A stretch of 64,000 nt of DNA from NCBI GenBank assembly GCA_947652855.1, contig CANTEO010000002.1, forward strand, positions 1 through 64,000. The letters run 5' to 3'. The notes beneath the pieces are model-generated. The model ran no database searches. It worked only from the letters and a program-made list of their open reading frames with translations, and was not told the DNA's origin. The stretch is from an uncultured Roseburia sp. (GTDB lineage Bacteria > Bacillota > Clostridia > Lachnospirales > Lachnospiraceae). The translations under genes and the position numbers were made by a program. Positions 34,101 through 40,915 of this stretch are shown here, in pieces. Each line of letters opens with the position of its first letter. The stretch's first letter is position 1.

Positions 34101-36610
34101 AGCTTAGCATGAAGGAAGGCGAAGAGGTGAAGCTGAACGCAACAGTGGAGCCGAAGGACGCATTAGACACGACGTGCTTATGGGAGTCGGACGACGAGAC
34201 TGTGGCGACGGTGGACGACAAGGGCCTCGTGACGGCGGTGAAAGCCGGCGTGGCTAAGATTACCGTGACGGCAAAGGATGGATCCGGCATTAAGGCGACA
34301 GCCAGCGTGACGGTGACAGGGGATATAAAGCCAGGCGACGCAGAAATATCCCTGAACAAGACGGCGCTTACGATGTTTGTCAATGAAACGGAAACGCTGA
34401 CGGCGACAGTGAACGAAGGGGATTCCTCAAGCGTGACATGGTCGTCAGACGCAGAGGCTGTGGCGTCGGTGAAAGACGGCGTCGTGACGGCGAAGAGCGT
34501 AGGGACGGCGACGATTACGGCGACAGCGGCAAACGGCAAGACGGCGACGGCCAAGGTGACCGTGGCGGAGCCGGTTAATCTCTCGGTAGGCAAATCGGCA
34601 ACGGCATCGGCGTATGAGAAGGATACGCAAAAGGCGTTAGACGGAAAATCGGAGAATAACTCTTATTGGAGAACGGACAAAATTGCTCCGTTTGAAGGAG
34701 GCAGCAGCGAGCAGTGGATCACGATTGACCTGGAGGAGGAGCAAACCAGGCTTCAGTCCATTGAGATGACGTATCAGGCGAAAGGCTGGCCTACGAAATT
34801 TAAGATTCAGACAAGCGCGTCCGGTGGAGCCGACGCGGTATGGAAAGACATCGTGGTTGTGGAGAGAGAGCCGGAGGATCGGGGCGATCAGGTAGACCTC
34901 TTTACCAAGGAGAATTTCCTCTTAGGGCAGGCTGACCGGTATGTGAGGGTATTCATCACAGAAGGGAACAGATTTGCGGCAGCTTTGCAGTCGGTGGCGA
35001 TACAGGAGATTACGATTATGGGCGCGCCGATTGAGGACAGCGGATCGGAGGATCCGTCAGATGAAGCAGACGTCAGCATAAAGGATAAGCAGGACTTTAG
35101 CCTGAAGGTTGGGGAGACCAAGCAGCTTGAGGCGGAGGTGTCTCCGGCAGATCCAGATGCGGAATTTGAATGGAGCTCCAGCGCGGACAGCATCGCTTCG
35201 GTGAGCGCAACGGGCCTTGTGACGGCAGCGGCGGCCGGCGAGGCGACAATTAAGGTGAAGGTTAAGGGCAAAGACGCAGAAGACAGCGTGAAAGTGACTG
35301 TGACCGGAAGCTCCGAGCCGGATAAGAACGAGTTTACAGTGTCCTTTAACGGAAATGGAGAGGGCGTTACGAACGTGCCGTCCGCTCAGACAGTGAAAGA
35401 AAACGAGAAGGTGAGCAAGCCGGCAGACCCGTCCAGGGCAGGCTATCGGTTCCTGGGTTGGTTTAAGGAGGCGGCCGGAACTACGGCGTACAACTTCAAT
35501 GATCCGGTGACAAAGAGCTTTACGCTTTATGCGAAGTGGGAGGCGACCGGCGGATCGGACGAGGAAGAAAAGAAGGATCAGGCAAAGAAGGACAGGACGG
35601 ACGCGCTAAGCGCCGCTGAGAAGATTGACATGGCCACAGGGGCGCAGAAATATACGAAAGAGACCTGGGATGCGTTCCAGGCTGCGTATGACGCGCTGCA
35701 TAGCCTGACAGACGCTCAGATCGACGGCATGACGGCAGACGCGCTAAGCGAATTGGTGAAGGCCCTGACGGACGCGCAGGCGGCCCTTAAGGAGGCAGGC
35801 GATGCGACTACGCCGGAAAAAGAGCAGGCTGAGAAGGACGCGGATCAGGTTCTGGCAGACGCGTCGAAGATCAACCAGGCGACCGACGCGTCAAAGTATA
35901 CCAGCGAGACGTGGCAGGCGTTTGTGAATGCGTACAACGCATTGCACAGCCTTACGCCAGAGCAGAGGAAGAATATGTCGGCAGCCGACCTTAAGAAGCT
36001 TGTAGATGCGTTAAAGACGGCTCAGGCGAACTTAAAGCCCGTCACCTATGTGACAAGCGTAAAGATGATGCTTAAGACGTATGAAATCGTAAAGGGCAAG
36101 TCCCTTAACCTGGCGAAGGAGATTGCGTCGAAAGCTCCGGCAGACGCGACGAACGGCGCATTGACATGGGAGTCCGCGAACACGAAGATCGCGACAGTGA
36201 ACCCTGCGACAGGCGTTGTGAAGGTCAGCAAAAATAAGAAATATGTGAAGAAATCCACGAAGATCAGCGTAAAGAACGCGGCTGGAGCAGTGGTGGCGAC
36301 GGTGACCGTGAAAGTCATGAACGGAAATGTCACCAAGGTTGCGGCGAAAGGAAAGAAGAGCCTGGCAGTGAAAGCGGGCGGGAGCGTGACGCTCAAGGCT
36401 TCAGTGAAGACGAAGGGCAAAAAGCCGTTAAATAAGAAGCTTAGGTGGACGACTTCTGACACAAAGATCGCGACTGTGACTGCGAAGACGGCGACGTCAA
36501 TGAAGGTAAAGATCGCGAAGGGAGTGAAGAAAGGCCGGAAGGTGAAGATTACCGCGACGTCAATGGATGGAACGAATAAGAAGGTTGTGTTCACAATTCG
36601 GATCAAGTAA
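28166..36610 (+). CDS. Giant multimodular adhesin-like surface protein (discoidin, LamG, Big_2, Flg_new, FIVAR)
   Basis: The 2,814-residue protein starts with a signal peptide (cleavage near VLAA). Modules in order: discoidin/F5-8C at about 89-241 and 280-441; Big_2 at 444-510; LamG-like at 545-715; beta module 748-812; discoidin-like 814-972; Ig-like 975-1110; LamG-like 1171-1341; beta modules 1372-1482 and 1498-1601; five Listeria-Bacteroides repeats 1604-1966 (each ending LYAKW-like); two Big_2 1967-2136; discoidin 2137-2288; Big_2 2302-2382; another Listeria-Bacteroides repeat 2390-2460; two FIVAR domains 2470-2627; two lysine-rich Big_2-like domains 2628-2814. No catalytic domain, LPXTG or membrane anchor is seen. 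Discoidin modules bind galactose-type glycans in relatives, so host-glycan adhesion is the best guess. Some discoidin pieces could be enzyme-ancillary modules of a lost catalytic core. Confidence 0.8.
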   Translation: MQWKKVLSGVLTCAMVFTSAAPGMPVLAAAKTAGGGYSGNSLNVTSLGYQVPAEGEYASSVKAGVSGGHYEEIKDRSAAPVELDANFKSNVVKGKPVYASGNKGTGYEASKAVDDDLGTSWIGSDMGSAAQWLMIDLQAQSVEYASMQVAFGGKAWATKYKVETSADGQAWESVASVDRAPSNSGESVRDTFRPEAAADGDSGLSAVAAGALKRFVRFSFERKNPYAVQEHAVSVQEISIIGLTSGTVTDTAATGVSINPNSLSLSMPGESDFSGTENEHIETGKSVYASGENAGTAYNAIDGNKGTYWRSDEMWGAENTFSQWVMLDLEAASTKVSEIKLHYEAKAWPTEYTVETSASGADGSWETVGSLTKPETEFNSGINDTFVSTSNVNENNNSVARKSLDKTILKRFVRFHFTKLNQKAGGIRRVSLYEVEIKGIQAEDRTGKLTAVVTSDDTAPKAVEWSSSDVNVAMVDQDGNVTARSNGTATITAKVIGTDNVSATASVTVGSDASASEASRQAAADGAQPASEQGAAMAAADAPAKIAELDGVWGFNDQLEGKADKFKVWGDSQMVIAFKLYLRQLPSSAEDARAIVAKGSRYGVRLTNNGLELYYLNESGSTVAVPYANCFTAGSLNAWHDVVAVVSMKGAGPGSRIYVDGQASPMVQGRDMMEQAVDYPFSLGCEVIDGAADKMLTANHGYLADVRFYNSREMSEGDQNLFVRRMNLQTLDGKQDKGWSDINRLMEVVEPTANFTLNPYTAATVWADAEGNALTEEETFRCGTEYTATTTLTAKEGFTFQAANVGDLTAAAGSYRLEKLSLAGCGSADSEKTEHETDGPASWAVDGDESTHWHSDYGTTQGPVVNLNTTPKQNNTYTITLPAKKAIGKFVYVPRQDHDPDPNGNIYECNLLYSEESGENAQFKPIVNGIVRDGNKDRKIVTFDPVEAKAIKIEVQRAKGNVISAAEFYLYEAVPEKPVIESAQLSENNTVMTIKAKYSADQISCGKELESASFGQSISLEAGGEYQIQPRLLASDGRPAEEHPGLSVEGVTYSYEAKAEDGEADTNLITVSNTGKVTARDAAGKAIVKASVQISGKEPVTKNIPVEVFAKGSMLLYPDLSYAYPAAGEYPRIATAKLQRTDLTPVINVVTNKGEGEAELQQVEGAADTVSVLKDGIMGFNGRYKAIASDQQFNVTDNNPMVVTLRFWLENLPETVAGRSYMLFSRGDQYKLYVSNLDGNPTLKFEVKSNNTWHDWKYPITALDEGKWHDIVVVADGKGTTDSVGFYVDGKRAPKSGEAAAVSITSSDKRFAVCDQDGSTTAYLTEEVGYLSGLRFYNINRIDPTGVLAGKVDVQKLGAEHADAAIQSLVDVVEPTAYISVTPYTMSTAWSALDADGKETALSGDSKFTLENIAKNGYVATTTFETVGDFRFGFDETELDNIDFIHVSPEVSASLVSQTADVTEDGKKLTIKVTFKKAGIPALSYLTYVSPGADRTVRRSPRYDEEAAKPYFTQETQWLKNGTGEALGNDYAFEAITEANWYQAKTTLTAKDGHVFDGSEAYINEVKGNVNPQLYGNVAADKAIVVAPDGKSMTITVDYKTPIYRVTFDTSGGTPAEVNGERDQSVSEGNLAVQPEDPTRENFKFLGWYTAAGEEYDFSVPVNANVTLNAKWVEGKTITFDTRLTDASGNRIQKKLSFETNEPVTSVDPTQLDGIKGKEITFLGWFTDEACTEEFDGFGQPINENKTLYAKWEATVTLKDGDTVLKEMKVNPPTTVELKDPDKKEGYKFKGWFKEGSGDPEDEFISGSSIVSESLTLTAKWAKLYKVTFDFGITGMDSSVVEVEEGQTVAKPDTPTNGDQIFKGWFEEGSDVKFDFSKPISKDCTIQARWMGKDDVWTVTFMDGEEKISDVLVEKGQKMDQSDLPALDPKDHYRFDGWYTDAECTEKFDVSTANIEANTTLYAKWSPIKVMKITLDQTKLSMKEGEEVKLNATVEPKDALDTTCLWESDDETVATVDDKGLVTAVKAGVAKITVTAKDGSGIKATASVTVTGDIKPGDAEISLNKTALTMFVNETETLTATVNEGDSSSVTWSSDAEAVASVKDGVVTAKSVGTATITATAANGKTATAKVTVAEPVNLSVGKSATASAYEKDTQKALDGKSENNSYWRTDKIAPFEGGSSEQWITIDLEEEQTRLQSIEMTYQAKGWPTKFKIQTSASGGADAVWKDIVVVEREPEDRGDQVDLFTKENFLLGQADRYVRVFITEGNRFAAALQSVAIQEITIMGAPIEDSGSEDPSDEADVSIKDKQDFSLKVGETKQLEAEVSPADPDAEFEWSSSADSIASVSATGLVTAAAAGEATIKVKVKGKDAEDSVKVTVTGSSEPDKNEFTVSFNGNGEGVTNVPSAQTVKENEKVSKPADPSRAGYRFLGWFKEAAGTTAYNFNDPVTKSFTLYAKWEATGGSDEEEKKDQAKKDRTDALSAAEKIDMATGAQKYTKETWDAFQAAYDALHSLTDAQIDGMTADALSELVKALTDAQAALKEAGDATTPEKEQAEKDADQVLADASKINQATDASKYTSETWQAFVNAYNALHSLTPEQRKNMSAADLKKLVDALKTAQANLKPVTYVTSVKMMLKTYEIVKGKSLNLAKEIASKAPADATNGALTWESANTKIATVNPATGVVKVSKNKKYVKKSTKISVKNAAGAVVATVTVKVMNGNVTKVAAKGKKSLAVKAGGSVTLKASVKTKGKKPLNKKLRWTTSDTKIATVTAKTATSMKVKIAKGVKKGRKVKITATSMDGTNKKVVFTIRIK

Positions 36611-36648
36611 AAGGCATGGCTTATGCAGTAAGAAGCAAATGAAATCTG

Positions 36649-36678
36649 CGGCCCGTCAGCTTGCTGACGGGCCGTTTT
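36649..36678 (+). terminator. Intrinsic terminator of the giant adhesin gene
   Basis: CGGCCCGTCAG pairs with CTGACGGGCCG around a 4-base loop, followed by TTTT. It begins 39 bases past the stop codon. The rest of 36679-36817 shows no gene. Confidence 0.85.
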
Positions 36679-36817
36679 CATTGCGTCAAAAGCGAGATGC
36701 CGGCTCTCTGCGTCAGGCGTTCCTGTTTCCGAAAGCTTTGCTCTTTTCACACAGATTCGGCAAATAGTTGGCTTAATTTTATCAAACTGCATTTTTATCG
36801 ACAGAAATAGTGAATTT

Positions 36818-36846
36818 TTGTGTCCCGTACATGGTATGAATATACA
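36818..36846 (+). promoter_or_regulatory. Promoter of the SSB-like gene
   Basis: TTGTGT (36818-36823), a 17-base spacer and TATACA (36841-36846), leaving a leader of about 115 bases. An in-frame ATG at 36820 falls inside this promoter and is not used. Confidence 0.45.
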
Positions 36847-36966
36847 GTGAGCAATGGATGCACAGATGCAGGCTCCTTTGCATATAGTATAGCAACAAAT
36901 CGAAATGCCGCGAAAGTACAGTTTACCGGAACAAAAGGGCCGGAACAGAGGAAGGGAGAAGAATTC

Positions 36967-37593
36967 ATGGCAGATAAAATTTTTGAAAACAACCAGGTAT
37001 CTATTGTAGGGACGGTCGTATCCGATTTTCAGTACAGTCATGAGGTTTATGGGGAAGGGTTTTATATGGTAGATGTTTCCGTAAGCCGCTTAAGCGACTA
37101 TGTGGATGTCATTCCCGTCATGGTGTCGGAGCGGATTGTAGATACCACGCAGAATTGTGAGGGGCAGATGATCTATGTGACCGGCCAGTTCCGCTCGTAT
37201 AACAGGCATGAGGAGAAGAGGAACCGGCTGGTGCTGTCTGTTTTTGCAAGGGAGATGGAGTTTATTGAGGAAGAGCTGGAGGAGCATAAGAGCAATCAGA
37301 TTTATCTGGACGGCTTTGTGTGCAAGGATCCGATTTACCGGAAAACCCCGCTTGGAAGGGAAATTGCGGATTTGCTCGTTGCGGTGAACCGCTCCTATGG
37401 GAAATCCGATTACATACCCTGCATTTGTTGGGGAAGGAACGCCAGGTTTGCGTCCGGCTTTGAAGTGGGGAGCCATGTGGAGATTTGGGGAAGGATCCAG
37501 AGCCGGGAATATATGAAAAAGACGGGGGAGAATCTGTCGGAGAAGAGGACTGCCTATGAGGTGTCCGTAAGCAAGGTGGAACGGCTGGAATAA
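36967..37593 (+). CDS. Single-stranded DNA-binding protein-like, two OB folds
   Basis: The ATG at 36967 follows GGAAGGGAGAAG and starts MADKIFENNQVSIVGTVVSD; an upstream in-frame extension of 49 residues has no family match and contains the promoter. The 208-residue protein has two OB-fold segments, about 8-95 and 110-205. The second carries the SSB-like pattern GFVCKDPIYRKTPLGREI ... IPCICWGRNA ... GSHVEIWGRIQSREY. It lacks the flexible tail with DDDxPF of the replicative SSB, so it is a paralogue, possibly for recombination or repair. It is monocistronic. Confidence 0.75.
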   Translation: MADKIFENNQVSIVGTVVSDFQYSHEVYGEGFYMVDVSVSRLSDYVDVIPVMVSERIVDTTQNCEGQMIYVTGQFRSYNRHEEKRNRLVLSVFAREMEFIEEELEEHKSNQIYLDGFVCKDPIYRKTPLGREIADLLVAVNRSYGKSDYIPCICWGRNARFASGFEVGSHVEIWGRIQSREYMKKTGENLSEKRTAYEVSVSKVERLE

Positions 37594-37728
37594 AGTTGAT
37601 TTTTTTTGCGGTTTGTGCTATCTTTATAAAATCTGGGGATAGAAATTTGTAAACAGCAATCGTTTGACATGGGAACTGTTGCGTAAACGTAAGATAAGTT
37701 TGACGGTGGACAGACATGGGAGGTTCAT

Positions 37729-38238
37729 ATGGATACAGGGAGCGTACAGGCATATTATGGCGTAGGCAGGGGAAAGTCCCCTGCGGCGTTTGGAAGGGCG
37801 GTCCGCGCTGCTGCAATGGGAAGGACAGTTTTTATCATTCAGTTTTTAAAAGGAAAGGCAAATGACGAGATAGCGTATTTAAAACGGCTGGAGCCGGAGG
37901 TGAAATTCTTCCGCTTTGAGAAAATGTCCGGGTATTTTGAGGAGCTTTCGAAAGAAGAGAAGCTGGAAGAAGGCAAGAATATCAGAAACGGCATTAATTT
38001 TGCAAAAAAAGTCTTAACGACCGGCGAATGCGATATGCTGGTCTTAGACGAGATGCTTGGCCTTGTGGATCATGGGCTGATTGAGGAAACGGAGCTTAGG
38101 GACCTGATTCTGGCGAAGCCGTCGGATATCGACTTGATCCTGACCGGGAGGGTGCTTGGCGAAGGGATTCGCCCCTACATTGATGAAATCTATCATTTGG
38201 TGCAGGAAAATGGCGTTGACAAAGGCTGCCCGAAGTGA
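37729..38238 (+). CDS. BtuR/CobO-like cob(I)yrinic acid a,c-diamide adenosyltransferase family protein
   Basis: The 169-residue protein follows GGGAGG and aligns over its whole length with the BtuR/CobO/CobP family: N-terminal P-loop, VFIIQFLKG strand, MLVLDEMLG Walker-B-like segment and a LTGR motif near residue 144. The family transfers adenosyl from ATP to cobalt of a corrinoid. The P-loop reads GVGRGKSPAA instead of the usual GxGKGKTTAA, so the conserved Lys-Thr-Thr is changed to Lys-Ser-Pro, and nucleotide binding may differ. No other cobamide gene is in the window. It lies directly upstream of the lysine riboswitch. Confidence 0.75.
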   Translation: MDTGSVQAYYGVGRGKSPAAFGRAVRAAAMGRTVFIIQFLKGKANDEIAYLKRLEPEVKFFRFEKMSGYFEELSKEEKLEEGKNIRNGINFAKKVLTTGECDMLVLDEMLGLVDHGLIEETELRDLILAKPSDIDLILTGRVLGEGIRPYIDEIYHLVQENGVDKGCPK

Positions 38239-38270
38239 TATAGTGCAGATAGAAATGAAAAATAATTCCG

Positions 38271-38434
38271 GATAGAGGTTGCGTGATTCATCAGTAGCTT
38301 ATTGGATGCAGCAGGTGCATAGGAAGATAAGCGAAAGGGGAGAGCGCCGAAAGAGGATGTTTCCTGAAGGCATTTTCTTGGCCATATGCTGAAGAAGCAT
38401 ATGTCTGTCATCTTGTATAAGATGGGGCGCTATC
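38271..38434 (+). ncRNA. Lysine riboswitch (L box) upstream of dapA
   Basis: Conserved L-box segments occur in order: GATAGAGGTTGCG at 38271, GAAAGGGGAGAGCGCCGAAAG near 38333, CTTGGCCATATGCTGAAG near 38387 and GTCTGTCATC...GGGGCGCTATCGCG near 38403-38437. GATAG (38271-38275) pairs with CTATC (38430-38434) to close the P1 helix. The aptamer lies between the BtuR-like gene and dapA, the first enzyme of the lysine branch. The outcome is inferred to be lysine-dependent termination at the hairpin just downstream. Confidence 0.93.
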
Positions 38435-38461
38435 GCGAAGTTGTGTGATATGGATGCTTTT

Positions 38462-38495
38462 AGCCGGCTCGTTCGTGGAGTCGGCTTTTCTCATC
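38462..38495 (+). terminator. Lysine-riboswitch expression-platform terminator
   Basis: AGCCGGCTC (38462-38470) pairs with GAGTCGGCT (38478-38486, one G-T pair), followed by TTTCTCATCTTT. It stands about 95 bases before dapA. Confidence 0.85.
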
Positions 38496-38589
38496 TTTAG
38501 GGAATCCGGTGGATTTTCTTGCGGGGAGGACGAAGGTTCGCCGCGCGAAGGGTTTATTTTGAAAAGCAAGCAGACAGGAGGAGATGCGG

Positions 38590-39480
38590 ATGGCTATATT
38601 TAAAGGGGCGGGCGTTGCGATTGTGACGCCAATGAAGGAAAATTTGGAAGTGAATTATGACAAATTGCAGGAGCTGATTGATTTTCAGGTGGATCAGGGG
38701 ACGGACTGCATCATCATTGCAGGCACGACAGGGGAGAGCTCCACATTGACTTTAGAGGAGCACGCGAAGGTCATTGAGGCCGCGGTGCGCTTTACGGCCC
38801 ACAGAGTCCCGGTTGTGGCGGGAACCGGCTCAAACTGCACGGCGACGGCCATGCAGCTTTCAAAGGAGGCGCAGGATGCGGGCGCGGATGGGCTGCTGGT
38901 CGTGACCCCGTATTACAATAAGGCCACGCAGGCAGGCTTGATTCAGCATTATACGCAGATTGCGGGCGAGGTGACGCTGCCTGTCATCATGTATAATGTG
39001 CCGGGGCGGACCGGGTGTAATATTTTGCCGGAGACGGCGGCATACTTATATCATAACGTAACGAACATCGTGGGCTTAAAGGAGGCGACGGGCAGCGTGG
39101 CGCAGGCCGCGAGGACGATGCATTTGACGGACGGCGGCCTGGAGCTGTATTCCGGCGAGGACGGGATTGTCGTGCCGCTCCTTTCAATCGGAGCGTTGGG
39201 CGTCATTTCCGTATGGTCGAATGTCGCGCCAAGGCAGGTGCATGAGATGTGCATGAAGTTTTTTGAAGGGGATGTGTCAGGCGCGGCAAAGATGCAGCTT
39301 CGCGCTGAGCCGCTAATCGACGCGCTTTTTTCAGAAGTGAACCCGATCCCGGTAAAGAAGGCCCTGAATCTGATGGGCATGGAAGTCGGGCCTTTGCGCG
39401 CGCCGCTGTGCGAGATGGAAGAGAAGAACGTGCAGAAGCTGGCCGCGGCGATGAAGGAGTATGGCTTACCGTTAGCATAA
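38590..39480 (+). CDS. dapA: 4-hydroxy-tetrahydrodipicolinate synthase
   Basis: I use the ATG at 38590 because AGGAGGAG at 38577-38583 is too close for the ATG at 38584. The 296-residue class I aldolase has GTTGESSTL, the catalytic Tyr in VTPYYNKATQ, the Schiff-base Lys in VGLKEATG and the YNVPGRTG motif. It condenses pyruvate with aspartate semialdehyde, the first step committed to lysine and diaminopimelate. It is under the lysine riboswitch and is followed by dapB 35 bases later. Confidence 0.95.
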   Translation: MAIFKGAGVAIVTPMKENLEVNYDKLQELIDFQVDQGTDCIIIAGTTGESSTLTLEEHAKVIEAAVRFTAHRVPVVAGTGSNCTATAMQLSKEAQDAGADGLLVVTPYYNKATQAGLIQHYTQIAGEVTLPVIMYNVPGRTGCNILPETAAYLYHNVTNIVGLKEATGSVAQAARTMHLTDGGLELYSGEDGIVVPLLSIGALGVISVWSNVAPRQVHEMCMKFFEGDVSGAAKMQLRAEPLIDALFSEVNPIPVKKALNLMGMEVGPLRAPLCEMEEKNVQKLAAAMKEYGLPLA

Positions 39481-39515
39481 AGAAAAAAGAAGCAAAAGAT
39501 ACAATGGAGGAAAAA

Positions 39516-40277
39516 ATGACGAGACTGATATTACACGGCTGCAACGGCAAGATGGGGCGGATCATTTCTGAGGTATGCAGGGAGGATTCCGAGGTTACGG
39601 TTGTTGCGGGGGTTGATTTGGAGGATTTGGGGACGGAGGAGTTTCCGGTGTTCACGGACATATTCAAATGCGACGTTCCGGCGGACGTCATGATTGACTT
39701 TTCAAACGCAAAGGCGGCGGATTCTGTTTTGGATTACTGCCTTATGCGGCAGATGCCGTTGGTGTTCTGCACGACGGGCCTTGACGATGGGCAGGCCGAA
39801 AAGCTTATGCAGGCGAGTGAGAAAATCGCGATCTTAAAATCCGCCAATATGTCCCTTGGCGTCAATACGTTGTTTGATTTGCTAAAGAAGGCCGTGAAGG
39901 TGCTGGCTCCCGCGGGATATGACCTGGAGATCGTGGAGAAGCATCACAGGCAGAAGCTGGACGCGCCGAGCGGAACGGCGCTTGCCCTGGCGGATGCCAT
40001 GAATGACGCGATGGGCGGCGTGTATGAATATACGTTCGACCGGAGCCGGAAGCGGGCGCGCCGCCAGGAAAAGGAGATCGGCATTTCTGCGGTCCGCGGC
40101 GGGACGATCGTGGGCGAGCATGAGGTTATTTTTGCGGGGAAGGATGAAGTGATTACGATTCAGCATACGGCATATTCCCGCGCCGTGTTTGGAAAAGGTG
40201 CGGTAGAGGCCGCGAAATTTCTAAAAGGAAAGCCCGCCGGGCATTATGATATGCGGGGGCTGGTGCAGTCGGTTTAG
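39516..40277 (+). CDS. dapB: 4-hydroxy-tetrahydrodipicolinate reductase
   Basis: The 253-residue enzyme starts at the ATG at 39516 behind ATGGAGGAAA. Motifs: NAD(P)-binding GCNGKMGR at residues 7-14, the catalytic EKHHRQKLDAPSGTA block near 145 and RGGTIVGEHEV near 195. It reduces the DapA product with NAD(P)H toward diaminopimelate and lysine. It is co-transcribed with dapA, and its 3' end converges with the DtxR-like regulator gene 41 bases away. Confidence 0.95.
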   Translation: MTRLILHGCNGKMGRIISEVCREDSEVTVVAGVDLEDLGTEEFPVFTDIFKCDVPADVMIDFSNAKAADSVLDYCLMRQMPLVFCTTGLDDGQAEKLMQASEKIAILKSANMSLGVNTLFDLLKKAVKVLAPAGYDLEIVEKHHRQKLDAPSGTALALADAMNDAMGGVYEYTFDRSRKRARRQEKEIGISAVRGGTIVGEHEVIFAGKDEVITIQHTAYSRAVFGKGAVEAAKFLKGKPAGHYDMRGLVQSV

Positions 40278-40318
40278 GGCGGGGATGAATATTGCATATT
40301 CCAAGCTGCGAAGGGGCG

Positions 40319-40696
40319 TCATTGCCCCAGGCCGGCCCGCTCCACATACTGCTTGATGGCGGCGAAGCTTTCCCGGCTGACGACGTGCTCCATGCGGCAC
40401 GCATCCCTGGCGGCAGTTTCTTCATCTACGCCGAGGGATGTCAGCCAGCCGGAAAGAAAGGTGTGGCGTTCGTATATCATGTCCGCGATTTCATGACCCG
40501 TATCCGTCAGTGTGATGAATCCGGATTCGTTCATTTTGATATAGCCGTTTTCCCGTAAATGCTTCATTGCGACGCTGATGCTTGATTTCTTAAAATTCAT
40601 TTCCGCTGCAATGTCCACGGAGCGCACGACAGGAAGGCGTTTGCTTAAGATCAGTATCGTCTCTAAGTAATTTTCAGCAGATTCATTCATATTCAT
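40319..40696 (-). CDS. DtxR/MntR-family metal-dependent repressor
   Basis: A 125-residue regulator: winged helix-turn-helix at about 1-60 (SVDIAAEMNFKKSSISVAMKHL) and metal-binding dimerisation domain at about 62-120 with ERHTFLSGWL and DACRMEHVVS. The Cys-x-x-Glu-His arrangement is that of DtxR-type (iron) members rather than MntR, where Cys is replaced by Glu; metal choice is an inference. The C-terminal SH3-like domain of DtxR is absent, as in MntR. Start chosen at 40696 for spacing to GGGAGAA; 40702 and 40717 are alternatives. It is divergent from corA with an imperfect palindrome between. Confidence 0.88.
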   Translation of the reverse strand: MNMNESAENYLETILILSKRLPVVRSVDIAAEMNFKKSSISVAMKHLRENGYIKMNESGFITLTDTGHEIADMIYERHTFLSGWLTSLGVDEETAARDACRMEHVVSRESFAAIKQYVERAGLGQ

Positions 40697-40755
40697 CGTC
40701 ATTTCTCCCAATGTCAAATGGATGGTTTCGTTCTTTTCATAAAATGTGCCTTTTC

Positions 40756-40784
40756 ATTATAGCATATGGAATGCCTTGTTGTAA
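40756..40784 (-). promoter_or_regulatory. Promoter of the DtxR-like gene with overlapping palindrome
   Basis: On the minus strand TTACAA (40784-40779), a 17-base spacer and TATAAT (40761-40756). The -35 box lies within the imperfect palindrome CTTGTTGTAACCTTTGTAACAAG (8 of 11 pairs) at about 40775-40797, a candidate operator for autoregulation. Confidence 0.45.
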
Positions 40785-40822
40785 CCTTTGTAACAAGAAT
40801 TGTGTTTTTTTTCGCTCAGTAT

Positions 40823-40830
40823 GATATAAT
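40823..40830 (+). promoter_or_regulatory. Extended -10 promoter of corA
   Basis: TGA then TATAAT at 40825-40830, about 85 bases ahead of the corA start. No good -35 box. Confidence 0.45.
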
Positions 40831-40915
40831 AACAATAATTGCCCATTCCCGCTTTTGCTGCTTGCTGGCGGCGGGCCAAGGATGGTCATTGAATGACAGA
40901 AGATGGAGGCGCAAG

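Noticed and set aside
36844..36910. Second riboswitch-like leader before the SSB-like gene, because it shares ACAGTGAGCAAT with the adhesin leader
   Set aside because: Beyond the 12-base match there is no GNRA hairpin or GCAAAGC segment; the shared string is probably chance.
36820..36966. N-terminal extension of the SSB-like protein
   Set aside because: It begins inside the probable promoter and shows no conservation-like pattern; the ATG at 36967 has the ribosome binding site.
36046..37041. Minus-strand frame of 331 codons across the adhesin 3' end
   Set aside because: Phe/Thr-rich antisense of the lysine-rich tail (AAG codons read as CTT), spanning the adhesin terminator; no family features.
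37594..37728. Promoter with TTGACA before the BtuR-like gene
   Set aside because: TTGACA is present near 37664 but no -10 element sits at 15-19 bases from it.
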